Source: Silvibacterium acidisoli (GTDB lineage: Bacteria > Acidobacteriota > Terriglobia > Terriglobales > Acidobacteriaceae). Taken from it: a stretch of DNA of 64,000 bases. Below, piece after piece: positions 36,358-44,363 of the stretch. The position numbers and the translations under genes were made by a program. Under the pieces are notes generated by a model. The model did not search any database and was not told the origin of the DNA. It saw nothing but the letters and a program-made list of their open reading frames with translations. Every line of letters starts with the position of its first letter. Position 1 is the first letter of the stretch. The stretch covers positions 2,418,001-2,482,000 of the forward strand of contig CP085323.1 of the NCBI GenBank assembly GCA_022870745.1, given 5' to 3'.

Positions 36358-36732
36358 ATGCGATCCATACCGCTGTCGCTGAAGAACAAGCTGCGCCTGT
36401 ACGCGCAGCAGGCAACAAATCCGAAAATCAATGCCTCTCTGCCGAAAGCCGAAGTCCGGCAAAACCGCAACTACACACCATGGGGGCAAACGCTAGTCTG
36501 GCTCATGGACTTTGAACGCGCCCTCGAAAAGTTGTCACCGATGCAGCGCACCGTCTTGCTGCTGCACCATGGTTGCGGCTACAGCCAAGGCGAAACCGCA
36601 ATGATCGTAGGCATGTGCATGCGCACGATGCAGCGCACGGTAGCGCAGAGCGAAGCAAGATTGCTCGACGTGCTCAACGATCAGGAAGCCGGGCGGCACA
36701 TCACGCGCTGCCGGAATAGGCGGGTCCAGTGA
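36358..36732 (+). CDS. Sigma-70 region 4-like helix-turn-helix protein
   Basis: 124 residues. The segment MDFERALEKLSPMQRTVLLLHHGCGYSQGETAMIVG (about 50-85) followed by MCMRTMQRTVAQSEARLLDVL is a sigma region-4-type HTH; no region 2 is present. Such proteins act as DNA-binding regulators in phage and elements. It probably controls element genes; it could also recognise the TGTCACA array, which is a guess. Confidence 0.7.
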   Translation: MRSIPLSLKNKLRLYAQQATNPKINASLPKAEVRQNRNYTPWGQTLVWLMDFERALEKLSPMQRTVLLLHHGCGYSQGETAMIVGMCMRTMQRTVAQSEARLLDVLNDQEAGRHITRCRNRRVQ

Positions 36733-36911
36733 GACTCCTTGCAGCATCGCTCAAGGTCTGCGAACTCTGCGGCAATCTCTACGTCCGAGAGAGCGATAAC
36801 CGCGAGGCGTACTGCCCGCGTTGTAAGCCCATGCAGAAGCTCATGCCGAAGCTGAATTCCAAGCGCCGAGGCAGGCCGCCCAAGCTTAGGCCGGTGGCAG
36901 GGATGCGGTAG
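36729..36911 (+). CDS. Zinc-ribbon protein with AT-hook-like tail (60 aa)
   Basis: GTG start overlaps the previous stop (GTGA). Four Cys as CELC and CPRC form a probable zinc ribbon (residues 11-32); the C-terminus KRRGRPPKLRP contains the RGRP core of AT-hooks. Likely a small DNA-binding protein, last of the overlapping chain. Confidence 0.65.
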   Translation: MRLLAASLKVCELCGNLYVRESDNREAYCPRCKPMQKLMPKLNSKRRGRPPKLRPVAGMR

Positions 36912-37559
36912 CCACTTCGCTGCGCTCAGCCGGGGCGCTGGACGCGCCCCGAACGGCATCCTGGTAAGGTGCTCGCTTCGCTCGATCACATTCGCCCCAC
37001 GCGGCAACCGGGCGTGCTGGTGCCCCGCTCAGTCACCAGCCGCGCAAGTGGCCGCCTCGCTATCGCGTCGTCGGCCGCGCGTCTGGTGCCATCGCTGCCG
37101 TCTCTCCGCGTCCCGGCTGCCGGGTGGCCGCCATCGCTGCGGCCCCACTCCCTGCGCGCGCCTGCGGCGTGCTCAGTCGCGCCCCCGCATCGAGGGTGTT
37201 GGCCGTCTGAGCGCTGTGCACGGCGGCCATGGCTGCGCCACTTCGCCCGGCAGCCAAAACCAGTGTGTTCGGTGGCCGGGCTCGGCTTCGCCGTGCGCGT
37301 CTGTCGTGGTCGGGCTCCGGCTGCGCCGTCGCGCCCGAGGCCCACGCCCGCAACGGTCGTGTGCGCCAGCGTCCTCGCGCGTCAAGGCCGGAGCCGCTTC
37401 GCGGTGGCTACGCCAGCCTTGACCCGCTCCGGGCGCTGGCAAAGGCTCCTGGCCATCCGGGCGTGGGCTACAAACCAAAGGCAACAGCAAAAGCAAGATC
37501 CAGCCCGGCGCTGACGCGCCGGGCAGACCACCCCACCCCTACCACCCCCACCCAGGGGG
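36912..37559. other. 650-bp GC-rich region without a convincing gene
   Basis: Long open frames exist on both strands but translate to Arg/Ala/Pro-rich low-complexity chains typical of GC-rich non-coding DNA, and no start has a ribosome site. Seen in it: a perfect 7-bp GC hairpin GGGGCGC/GCGCCCC at 36932-36950, many short CTTCGC/CTGCGC-type words, and at about 37530-37555 a run of C tracts (CCCC, CCCC, CCCCC, CCC) that could form a G-quadruplex on the minus strand. It may hold an RNA gene or the element's origin or packaging site; nothing proves this. Confidence 0.5.
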
Positions 37560-37580
37560 ATGGTCACACCGGAGGCGAAT

Positions 37581-37832
37581 TTGAAGCTGCAAACGATCAT
37601 GGACAGGCAGCGCCAGAAGGCCGCAAAGCTGAGTCATACGCCGAGAAAGCCCATCAAGCGCCAGCCGCTCGAAGACTGGATGCTTTGGGTGCTGAGGCAT
37701 TCGTTAGCGGCGGCGATGGAGCGGAACGACATGGAAACAGCCAAGGAAATCAAGGCAGAAATCGAAGCCCGAAGAGCCGAACTCAAAGCCCAGAATGAAA
37801 TGCCAGCAAAAGAGGGCTGTGACAAGGCGTGA
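37581..37832 (+). CDS. Small basic element-encoded protein (about 83 aa)
   Basis: Start TTG 37581 has GGAGG just upstream; ATG 37560 and ATG 37602 are alternatives in the same frame. Basic and helical (DRQRQKAAKLSHTPRKPIKR, EIKAEIEARRAELKAQ). No family recognised. Its 3' end enters the TGTCACA array. Could be an excisionase-like or nucleoid-binding protein by size and charge only. Confidence 0.5.
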   Translation: MKLQTIMDRQRQKAAKLSHTPRKPIKRQPLEDWMLWVLRHSLAAAMERNDMETAKEIKAEIEARRAELKAQNEMPAKEGCDKA

Positions 37833-37945
37833 CAGCTTCGCGTCACAGGGCCGTCACAGAAGGCGAAATTGTGACATGGCGGAAGAGCGCTTGCAAACCG
37901 TGTCACATGCGGCTATGGTGAGAGTACGTGTCACAACGCTGTCAC
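37819..37945. repeat. Array of eight GTGAC/GTCAC motifs
   Basis: Core at 37819, 37829, 37871 (GTGACA orientation) and 37842, 37853, 37901, 37929, 37940 (GTCAC orientation; several as TGTCACA). Two more copies lie near the left end (34791 GTGAC; 34801 TGTGACA) beside the integrase ribosome site. About 0.25 copies are expected by chance in 127 bp. Best explained as protein-binding sites, e.g. integrase arm sites or a regulator. Confidence 0.75.
37891..37919 (+). promoter_or_regulatory. Putative promoter driving tRNA-Arg from the element end
   Basis: TTGCAA at 37891, 17-bp spacer, TATGGT at 37914: a sigma70-like promoter about 40 bases before the tRNA. A TGTCAC motif sits in the spacer, so a bound protein would block it. 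Confidence 0.5.
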
Positions 37946-37964
37946 AAAGACGCGCGATAAATAC

Positions 37965-37993
37965 CGCGCCCGTAGCTCAGCTGGATAGAGCGG
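37965..37993 (+). repeat. attR: 29-bp direct repeat inside tRNA-Arg
   Basis: Identical to 34721-34749; here it is the 5' part of the intact tRNA, supplied by the element on integration. Confidence 0.9.
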
Positions 37994-38042
37994 CAGCCTC
38001 CGAAGCTGTAGGTCAGAAGTTCGAATCTTCTCGGGCGCACCA
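37966..38042 (+). tRNA. tRNA-Arg (anticodon CCG)
   Basis: 77 nt including encoded CCA. Acceptor GCGCCCG pairs with CGGGCGC; D-arm GCTCAGCTGGATAGAGC; anticodon loop CTCCGAA giving CCG (reads CGG); T-arm with TTCGAAT. The 5' 28 nt belong to the integrative element's attR. Confidence 0.97.
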
Positions 38043-38049
38043 GAATTGG

Positions 38050-38076
38050 AAAAGCCGGTCTTCACGACCGGCTTTT
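38050..38076. terminator. Bidirectional terminator between tRNA-Arg and ndk
   Basis: AAAAGCCGGTC / GACCGGCTTTT, perfect 11-bp stem with a 5-base loop and flanking A/T runs. Serves the tRNA (+) and ndk (-). Confidence 0.88.
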
Positions 38077-38097
38077 GTGTTTCTGCTTCAGGAACAG

Positions 38098-38514
38098 CTA
38101 AACCAATTCGTAACCAGCGAAGAAGTAGCCGATCTCGAAAGCTGCGGTATCCTCGGCGTCGGAGCCGTGGATGGCGTTTTCTTCGATGGATGCGGCGAAC
38201 TTCTTGCGGATGGTGCCTTCCTCGGCGTTGGCCGGGTTGGTGGCGCCCATCAGCTTGCGCAGGTCGGCGATGGCGTTGTCCTTCTCGAGCACCATGGGGA
38301 AGATCGCTCCCGAAGACATGAAGTCGGTCAGTCCGCCGAAGAACGGGCGCTCTTTGTGAACGTAGTAGAAGCCTTCGGCCTGGGTCTTCGAGATCGAAAT
38401 CTTCTTGATGGCGACAATCTTGAATCCGGCCTTCTCGATCTCGGCGAGGATGGCTCCGGTATGGCCCTTGCGGACCGCGTCTGGCTTGATGATGCTGAAG
38501 GTGCGTTGGGACAC
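38098..38514 (-). CDS. ndk: Nucleoside diphosphate kinase
   Basis: 138 residues, the usual length. Transfers the gamma phosphate between nucleoside triphosphates and diphosphates through a phospho-histidine, His116 in NAIHGSDA. N-terminal [14 protein letters not shown] is the family start. Cytoplasmic. Confidence 0.96.
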   Translation of the reverse strand: MSQRTFSIIKPDAVRKGHTGAILAEIEKAGFKIVAIKKISISKTQAEGFYYVHKERPFFGGLTDFMSSGAIFPMVLEKDNAIADLRKLMGATNPANAEEGTIRKKFAASIEENAIHGSDAEDTAAFEIGYFFAGYELV

Positions 38515-38572
38515 CTGTGGTTCTCCTTGAATTGCGAATAAAGTCTTATTTCCAGTGTAGAGCAGAAGTGCG

Positions 38573-38953
38573 TTACCAGATCACCCGCGGATAGTGGTCT
38601 CGAATATCTGAATCCGCGGACAACAACGGAGCAAGCCCATTTGCCTTGGCCTGGGCAACGATCGTGCGATCAAACGGGTCGCGGGTCCACTTTTCATCCA
38701 GCGCGATTTCTGCGACTCGATGAAAAGGCAGATCGCAAAGTCGAAGACCAAACTCATGTTCAACCTTCAGGAAGATTTCCCGTGACGAAAATGCGATGCG
38801 GTTTACTTCGCGAAGGTACTCAAGCTCCAGAAGCACCATAGGCGAAATCATGAGGTCTGCGGCTTCGAGGGGAGCCTTGGCTTTCGCTGAGATACGGGAT
38901 GGATCGCCCTGAGCCAGCCACACGACAACATGCGTGTCGAGGTAGGCGATCAA
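38573..38953 (-). CDS. PIN-domain toxin (VapC-type)
   Basis: 126 residues. PIN fold RNase: Asp6 in [11 protein letters not shown], Glu in [10 protein letters not shown], and Asp residues in [14 protein letters not shown]. Overlaps the antitoxin gene by four bases (ATGA). Expected to cut RNA when free of the antitoxin. Confidence 0.9.
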   Translation of the reverse strand: MIAYLDTHVVVWLAQGDPSRISAKAKAPLEAADLMISPMVLLELEYLREVNRIAFSSREIFLKVEHEFGLRLCDLPFHRVAEIALDEKWTRDPFDRTIVAQAKANGLAPLLSADSDIRDHYPRVIW

Positions 38954-39201
38954 AGCTCTGACCAGTCCTTCTCCCAGGCACGTTCCATTTCTTCCTGCAA
39001 TGACGAAGTGTCAGCGTCGTAACCCGGCGTGATGACGTCGAGCCTGGTCATGCGGTCGAGGCGTCCTTTCGGCTGGTCTTCCGGAGCGACGCGAAAGCGG
39101 CGGCCCTTATAGGAAACCCAAACCTCGCTGCCTTCCATCGCTTTGGAGACCAGGTCGAAGAGCTCCTGACGAAATTGGGTGATCGTGACTTCCATGTACA
39201 T
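38950..39201 (-). CDS. Phd/YefM-type antitoxin
   Basis: 83 residues. N-terminal DNA-binding half (VTITQFRQELFDLVSKAMEG, VWVSYKGRRFRV) as in Phd/YefM antitoxins, and an acidic C-terminal tail ([16 protein letters not shown]) that would wrap the PIN toxin. Start at ATG 39201 or 39195. TGTAC half-sites overlap and precede the start. Confidence 0.85.
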   Translation of the reverse strand: MYMEVTITQFRQELFDLVSKAMEGSEVWVSYKGRRFRVAPEDQPKGRLDRMTRLDVITPGYDADTSSLQEEMERAWEKDWSEL

Positions 39202-39222
39202 TTATGAGTGTACGCCCTGTAC
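39196..39222 (-). promoter_or_regulatory. Possible operator of the toxin-antitoxin operon
   Basis: GTACA (39196-39200) and TGTAC (39209-39213) form an inverted repeat, with a further TGTAC at 39218-39222. It covers the antitoxin start region, where Phd-type repressors usually bind. Confidence 0.45.
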
Positions 39223-39237
39223 GCCAACAGGGCAATA

Positions 39238-39269
39238 AAAAGCGCGGCCCGCATTGAAGCCGCGCTTTT
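39238..39269 (-). terminator. Terminator of sucCD
   Basis: AAAAGCGCGGC / GCCGCGCTTTT with a 10-base loop and A/T flanks, 17 bases past the sucD stop. Confidence 0.85.
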
Positions 39270-39285
39270 GTTGATACTGCGGTAG

Positions 39286-40161
39286 TTACGCCTTGCCGAT
39301 CACCCGGGCCAGCGTCTCGCCGATTTCGGCCGGCGACTGGACGACGTGAATGCCGGCTTCGGTCAGCGCTTTCATCTTCTCCGCGGCCGTGCCCTGGCCT
39401 CCGGAGATGATGGCACCGGCGTGGCCCATGCGGCGGCCTGGAGGCGCGGTCTGTCCGGCGATGAAGCCGACGACCGGCTTCTTCACGTGAGCCTTCACAT
39501 ACTCGGCGGCAGCTTCTTCGGCGGTTCCGCCGATTTCGCCGATGAGGATGATGGACTCGGTCTCAGGATCCTCGTTCAGAAGCTTGAGCGCATCGATGTG
39601 GGTAGTCCCTACAATTGGATCGCCACCGATGCCGATCGCCGTCGACTGGCCGATTCCGCGCTGCGTGAGCTGGTAGACGGCCTCGTAGGTCAGGGTTCCC
39701 GAGCGGGAGACGATGCCTACCGAGCCTTCCTTGTGGATGCGGCCGGGCATGATGCCGATCTTGGCCTTTCCGGGCGAGATGACGCCGGGGCAGTTGGGCC
39801 CGATGAGCACGGAGTCGGAGGTCTTGAGCACGCTCCAGACCTTGACCATGTCGTTCACCGGAATGCCTTCGGTAATGGCGATGATCAGCGGCAGCTTGGC
39901 TTCGTTGGCTTCGAGAATCGCATCGGCCGCGAACGGCGGCGGAACGAAGATGACGGTCGCGTTGGCGCCGGTCTTCTCGACGGCCTCTTCGACGGTGTCG
40001 AATACCGGCCAGCCCTCGTGCGTGGTGCCGCCCTTGCCGGGCGTGACTCCGCCGACGACCTTGGTGCCGTACTCGGCGCAACCCTTGGCGTGGAAGGTGC
40101 CTTCCTTACCGGTGATGCCCTGGACGATGAGGCGTGTGTTTTTATCGACGAGAACTGCCAT
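39286..40161 (-). CDS. sucD: Succinyl-CoA synthetase alpha subunit
   Basis: 291 residues. CoA-binding Rossmann domain ([15 protein letters not shown]), then the ligase domain with the phospho-histidine His247 in [10 protein letters not shown]. Converts succinyl-CoA, ADP/GDP and phosphate to succinate and NTP in the TCA cycle. Its ATG overlaps the sucC stop by one base (TAATG). Confidence 0.96.
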   Translation of the reverse strand: MAVLVDKNTRLIVQGITGKEGTFHAKGCAEYGTKVVGGVTPGKGGTTHEGWPVFDTVEEAVEKTGANATVIFVPPPFAADAILEANEAKLPLIIAITEGIPVNDMVKVWSVLKTSDSVLIGPNCPGVISPGKAKIGIMPGRIHKEGSVGIVSRSGTLTYEAVYQLTQRGIGQSTAIGIGGDPIVGTTHIDALKLLNEDPETESIILIGEIGGTAEEAAAEYVKAHVKKPVVGFIAGQTAPPGRRMGHAGAIISGGQGTAAEKMKALTEAGIHVVQSPAEIGETLARVIGKA

Positions 40162-41339
40162 TACTTGCCTCCCTTTGCCGCGGCAACGACGATGTCCGCT
40201 GCGTCCTTCATGGTGGTGCCGACGGAGAACTTCAGGCCCGACTCTTCGAGAATCTTGCGGCCTTCCTCGACATTGGTGCCTTCGAGGCGCAGGACGATCG
40301 GCAGCGTCACGTTCAGGTTCTTCGCTGCTGCGACGACGGCAGTTGCCAGCACGTCCACGCGCAGGATACCGCCGAAGATGTTGATGAAGATGGCCTGCAC
40401 GTTCTTGTCAGCCAGCAGGATGGCGAAGGCTGCTTCGATCTGCTGCTGGTTGGCGCCGCCGCCCACGTCGAGGAAGTTCGCAGGCGATCCGCCGGCGTAC
40501 TGGATGATGTCCATCGTGGCCATCGCCAGGCCCGCGCCGTTCACCATGCAGGCGATGTTGCCATCGAGCTTGATGTAGTTGAGCGCGAACTTCGAGGCTT
40601 CCACTTCGAGGGGATCTTCTTCGGCTACGTCGCGCAGTTCCTTGAGCTGCTTATGGCGGAACATGGCGTTGTCGTCGAAGTTGATCTTGCAGTCGAGGGC
40701 GAAGAGCTTGTCGTCCTTCGTAGTGATGAAGGGGTTGATCTCGAGCAGCGAAGCGTCGGTTTCGACGTAGGCCTTGTAGATGCCGAGCATGAAGGCGACG
40801 GCCTGGTTGATCTGCGCAGGCTTGAGGCCGAGCGCGAAGGCGAGCTGGCGCGCCTGGTAGGGCTGGAAGCCGACTGCCGGATCGATATATGCCTTGAAGA
40901 TGGCGTCGGGGTCTTCGGCAGCGACTTCTTCAATTTCCATGCCGCCCGCCTTCGAAGCCATGAAGACCAGCTTCGCGGCTGCGCGGTCGAGCACGATACC
41001 CAGATACAGTTCACGATCGATTGCGGCTGTCTCTTCGATCAGCAGGCGCGACACCTTCTGGCCCTGCGGGCCGGTCTGGTGGGTGATCAGCTGCATGCCG
41101 AGGATCTGCTTGGCGTACTGCTCGGCTTCCTCGATGTTCTTTGCAACCTTCACGCCGCCGCCCTTGCCGCGGCCTCCGGCATGGATCTGCGCCTTGACGA
41201 CAACGCCGTTCGCACCGTTTGCGAAGAGCTTCTTGGCCACATCCAACGCTTCGTCGAGCGTATTGGCCACTTCACCCCGCGGTACGGCGACGCCGTATTT
41301 CGCGAGGATGTCCTTTGCCTGATATTCGTGAATTTTCAT
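40161..41339 (-). CDS. sucC: Succinyl-CoA synthetase beta subunit
   Basis: 392 residues from ATG 41339, the family start [12 protein letters not shown]; the longer frame to 41423 is not used. ATP-grasp domain ([15 protein letters not shown], about 45-60) and the C-terminal GGxxxCxxVAxG-type segment ([18 protein letters not shown]). First gene of sucCD. Confidence 0.96.
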   Translation of the reverse strand: MKIHEYQAKDILAKYGVAVPRGEVANTLDEALDVAKKLFANGANGVVVKAQIHAGGRGKGGGVKVAKNIEEAEQYAKQILGMQLITHQTGPQGQKVSRLLIEETAAIDRELYLGIVLDRAAAKLVFMASKAGGMEIEEVAAEDPDAIFKAYIDPAVGFQPYQARQLAFALGLKPAQINQAVAFMLGIYKAYVETDASLLEINPFITTKDDKLFALDCKINFDDNAMFRHKQLKELRDVAEEDPLEVEASKFALNYIKLDGNIACMVNGAGLAMATMDIIQYAGGSPANFLDVGGGANQQQIEAAFAILLADKNVQAIFINIFGGILRVDVLATAVVAAAKNLNVTLPIVLRLEGTNVEEGRKILEESGLKFSVGTTMKDAADIVVAAAKGGK

Positions 41340-41543
41340 TTTTTTCCAGGTTGAGAGAAAGAAGTCGAATGGGTTACCGCAGGCCGATTCGCGCACGGTA
41401 GGCACCGTCGAGAAGGTGGGCATTGCAGTCGGACTTTCCAGTGTAGCGGACGATGGGGAGGGTTGTCAGGCCCGCATCTTCCTGCTGGCCGCCACATTAA
41501 AGTACGGTTATTGTGGTTTCCTGAAGCGGGAAAGGCAGGAAGA

Positions 41544-42275
41544 ATGGCCGCCAGCAGGCCCGATTACGGCATCGACGCACCCAACGTTCTGAGGAATCTT
41601 TTTCTCTTCGGCATTCCCTGCCTGCTCCTCGGGCTCTTTCTACCCGCTCACGTCCATATCGGCCGCATCGATTTTCTTCCCCGGCCGATGTTTTTCTGGA
41701 CGGGACTTTTTCTGTTGCTCGAAGGCCTGCTGTACCTGCAATACGTGATGTCTGGCAAGATGCGCCATCGCGACTACATGCTGTCGCTCTACCGGTGGCG
41801 AGGAGATGAGAGCGTTCTCGACGTGGGCTGCGGGCGCGGCCTGCTGCTGATCGGAGCGGCGAAAAAGGCAGCTTCCGGAAAGGCGACCGGCATCGATATC
41901 TGGTCGAACGAGGATATGGGTGGCAACTCCGAGGCGGCCACGCAACGCAATCTGAACCTGGAAGGTGTCGCAGATCGCTGCACCCTGATAAGCATGCCGG
42001 CGCAGGAGATGCCGTTCCCCGACGCATCCTTCGATGTGATCGTCTCGAACCTCTGTTTGCACAATATTTATGACAAGCCGATCCGGCAGGAGGCTCTCGG
42101 TCAAATGGTGCGGGTGTTGAAGCCGGGTGGCGTGATGCTGGTTTCTGATTACAAGCTTACCGGCGAATATGCAGAGCATTTTCGCGGCGCGGGGCTCCAG
42201 GTGCAACGCTGCTGGGGACGCCCCTTCTACAACTTTCCGCCGCTTCGCGTCGTTATTGCCCGAAAGCCCTCTTAA
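41544..42275 (+). CDS. Membrane-anchored SAM-dependent methyltransferase
   Basis: About 243 residues from ATG 41544 (CAGGAAGA upstream). Two membrane helices at the N-terminus (LRNLFLFGIPCLLLGLFL and MFFWTGLFLLLEGLLYLQYV), then a class I methyltransferase: motif I VLDVGCGRGLLL, GIDIWSNEDM, VIVSNLCLHNIYD, RVLKPGGVML. The acceptor is unknown; membrane anchoring suggests a lipid or quinone-like substrate. trpD follows after 38 bases. Confidence 0.78.
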   Translation: MAASRPDYGIDAPNVLRNLFLFGIPCLLLGLFLPAHVHIGRIDFLPRPMFFWTGLFLLLEGLLYLQYVMSGKMRHRDYMLSLYRWRGDESVLDVGCGRGLLLIGAAKKAASGKATGIDIWSNEDMGGNSEAATQRNLNLEGVADRCTLISMPAQEMPFPDASFDVIVSNLCLHNIYDKPIRQEALGQMVRVLKPGGVMLVSDYKLTGEYAEHFRGAGLQVQRCWGRPFYNFPPLRVVIARKPS

Positions 42276-42313
42276 CAGGACTGCCAACAGTAGTTGGGTA
42301 GACTGGTATTTCG

Positions 42314-43363
42314 ATGAACAGTCTGAAACACATCCTGAAGGCTTTGGTAGAGAAGCATGGCTCGCTCGATCGCAACCAGGCTCGCGAAGTTCTGCAGCAG
42401 ATCCTGACCAGCGCCCCTGGCGAAGACGACGTTGAGATTGCCTCGCTGATGACGGCGCTGGCGACACGTGGGGAAACGGTCGACGAGCTGGTGGGCTTTG
42501 TCGAAGCCCTGCGCGCCGCCGCGGTGCCGTTGCCGCTGACCGAAGATGAGCGCGATGCCGTAATCGATACCTGTGGAACAGGTGGCGACGGGGCTGGAAC
42601 CTTCAACATCTCGACGGCTGCCGCGCTGGTTGCAGTGGGTGCGGGGGCGAAGGTCGCGAAACATGGTAATCGTGCCGTGACGTCGAAGTGTGGCTCGGCC
42701 GATGTTCTTGAAGCCCTCGGTGTGCCTGTGATGCTGGCTCCGGACCGGGCCGTCGATTGTCTGCGCCAGACGGGCTTCATGTTCATGCTCGCCCCGGCTC
42801 TGCATCCGGCAATGAAGCGTGTCTTGCCCCTTCGCAGAACGCTTGGTTTCCGGACGATCTTTAACCTCGCCGGCCCGCTGACCAATCCGGCAGGCGCTCC
42901 GGCGCAGATCATGGGTGTCTATGAGCCGTCGCGGGTGCCGCTCGTCGCCGAGGCGATGGCGCGGCTGGGCATGCGGCATGCTTTCGTGGTTCACGGCGGG
43001 GATGGGCTGGACGAGCTGACGCTCTCCGGCGAAAGCAGCGTCGCCGAGGTGCGCGATGGCAGGGTAAAGCTTTTTCGTCTCGTGCCCGAGGACGCCGGCC
43101 TGCTGCGGGTTCCGCTGGCGGCGATGGCCGGGGCGGACACTGTCGAGGAAAATGCCGTGATTCTCGAGAAGGTGATCTCTGGAGAAATCGGTCCGCGGCG
43201 CGATATCGTGCTGCTGAACGCTTCGGCAGCCCTGGTGGCTGCGGGAATCGCCAGCGACCTGTTCGACGGGGTGCAGCGCGGAGCACGCGCCATCGACTCC
43301 GGAGCGGTGAAGGCTGTGCTGAAGTCGCTGCGGGAATTCGGCGCAAGCGAGGCTAAATCCTAG
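42314..43363 (+). CDS. trpD: Anthranilate phosphoribosyltransferase
   Basis: 349 residues. Second step of tryptophan synthesis: anthranilate plus PRPP. PRPP-binding CGTGGDGAGTFNIST and KHGNRAVTSKCGSADVLEALG; metal site further on in HGGDGLDELTL. Isolated from other trp biosynthesis genes here. Confidence 0.95.
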   Translation: MNSLKHILKALVEKHGSLDRNQAREVLQQILTSAPGEDDVEIASLMTALATRGETVDELVGFVEALRAAAVPLPLTEDERDAVIDTCGTGGDGAGTFNISTAAALVAVGAGAKVAKHGNRAVTSKCGSADVLEALGVPVMLAPDRAVDCLRQTGFMFMLAPALHPAMKRVLPLRRTLGFRTIFNLAGPLTNPAGAPAQIMGVYEPSRVPLVAEAMARLGMRHAFVVHGGDGLDELTLSGESSVAEVRDGRVKLFRLVPEDAGLLRVPLAAMAGADTVEENAVILEKVISGEIGPRRDIVLLNASAALVAAGIASDLFDGVQRGARAIDSGAVKAVLKSLREFGASEAKS

Positions 43364-43450
43364 TCTGCTGCGTCTTTCAGAAAGCCGCAGCATCTTAACC
43401 TGCGAAGGCTGACACTGGAATTCCCACCGAAACTAGCCGTAAGGACTGCC

Positions 43451-44308
43451 ATGCCCCGTTACGAATATCGCGATCTGGAACCGTCGCGCGAAGCCAAAGA
43501 AGTTTACGAACGCTGGATCGAATATCTCGACGATGAGTTCACGCGGCACAAGAAGCCTGCTTTGCGTGCGGAGCTGGTGCGCGATAACCTGCACCAGCTG
43601 CTGCTGGGGCGGCCACATGGCGGCAAGCTGAACTTCACCCTCAATACCGAGCTGCCCTTCAACGTATTGCAGCTTTCGCTCGATCCGATGAACGTGACGC
43701 TCGAGCCGGAATATTACGGCGACATCGACGCCACGAAATACGCCTGCGTGAAGCCGCTTATCTGGTTCTGGCACATGTTTGATCATTCGCCGGTTGCCTA
43801 CAATCACTGGCTCGGGTTCCGCTTCCGCGCCATGCTGGGCAAGCACATCTTCAAGAAGATCGGGAAGAACGTGAAGATCTTCCACGGCGTCGAGTTCAGC
43901 TATGGCTATAACCTGACGATCGAAGACGATTGCGTCATCCATAAATACGCCATGCTCGACGACCGTGGAGAAATCGTTATCAAGAAGGGCACGTCGGTCT
44001 CCGACTACGCGGCGGTTTACTCCCACGCCCACGATCCGGTCGATCCCCAGGTGGTCGAGAATCGCAAGACGGAAATCGGCCCGGCTGCCCGGCTTACCTA
44101 TCACTCCGCGATCATGGCGGGCGTCAACGTGGGCGAAGACGCGATTGTCGGCGCAATGAGCCTGGCGACGAAGGATGTCAGCGATCACTCGATTGTCGGC
44201 GGCGTCCCCGCAAAGCAGCTCAAGACAAAAGAAGAAGCGAAGCAATTCGAAGACCGGAGCGATGTGGCCGCGCCGAAGCAGGATCGCAACGCTCAGTGCA
44301 GCAACTAA
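43451..44308 (+). CDS. Left-handed beta-helix acyltransferase
   Basis: 285 residues. The C-terminal half (about 135-260) has hexapeptide-repeat character (IGKNVKIFHGVEF, LTIEDDCVIHKYA, GEIVIKKGTSVSDYA, ILAGVNVGEDAIVGA-like) and ends SIVGGVPAKQLK, as in sugar or serine O-acetyltransferases. The N-terminal 130 residues are unusual and charged. Acceptor unknown, probably a surface polysaccharide. Confidence 0.78.
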   Translation: MPRYEYRDLEPSREAKEVYERWIEYLDDEFTRHKKPALRAELVRDNLHQLLLGRPHGGKLNFTLNTELPFNVLQLSLDPMNVTLEPEYYGDIDATKYACVKPLIWFWHMFDHSPVAYNHWLGFRFRAMLGKHIFKKIGKNVKIFHGVEFSYGYNLTIEDDCVIHKYAMLDDRGEIVIKKGTSVSDYAAVYSHAHDPVDPQVVENRKTEIGPAARLTYHSAIMAGVNVGEDAIVGAMSLATKDVSDHSIVGGVPAKQLKTKEEAKQFEDRSDVAAPKQDRNAQCSN

Positions 44309-44329
44309 CCGGAACGTTTTGATACCATC

Positions 44330-44361
44330 AGGCTTGCTGCGTTAGGCGCGGCAAGCCTTTT
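44330..44361 (+). terminator. Hairpin before the M50 protease gene
   Basis: AGGCTTGC (44330-44337) / GCAAGCCT (44351-44358) then TTTTCC. It ends 5 bases before the next ATG, so it may terminate the acyltransferase transcript and also shape the M50 start. Confidence 0.55.
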
Positions 44362-44363
44362 CC

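Larger units (their letters stand above)
34721..37993 (+). mobile_element. Small integrative element in the 5' half of tRNA-Arg(CCG)
   Basis: About 3.27 kb bounded by an exact 29-bp direct repeat (34721-34749 and 37965-37993) that covers the base before and the first 28 nt of tRNA-Arg. The intact tRNA is at the right; the left copy is a tRNA stump. Contents in order: tyrosine integrase (frameshifted), two small genes, a sigma region-4-like gene, a zinc-ribbon/AT-hook gene, a GC-rich non-coding block, one more small gene and a TGTCACA motif array. No capsid, replication or conjugation genes are seen, so it resembles a satellite or minimal integrative element rather than a prophage. Confidence 0.88.

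Noticed and set aside
36969-37798. Overlapping open frames of 181 and 189 codons in the element's GC-rich block
   Set aside because: Low-complexity Arg/Pro/Ala chains without a ribosome site or domain; kept as non-coding.
40134-41354. Long plus-strand open frame over sucC/sucD
   Set aside because: Antisense to well-recognised sucCD; composition is Asp/Gly/Arg-biased noise.
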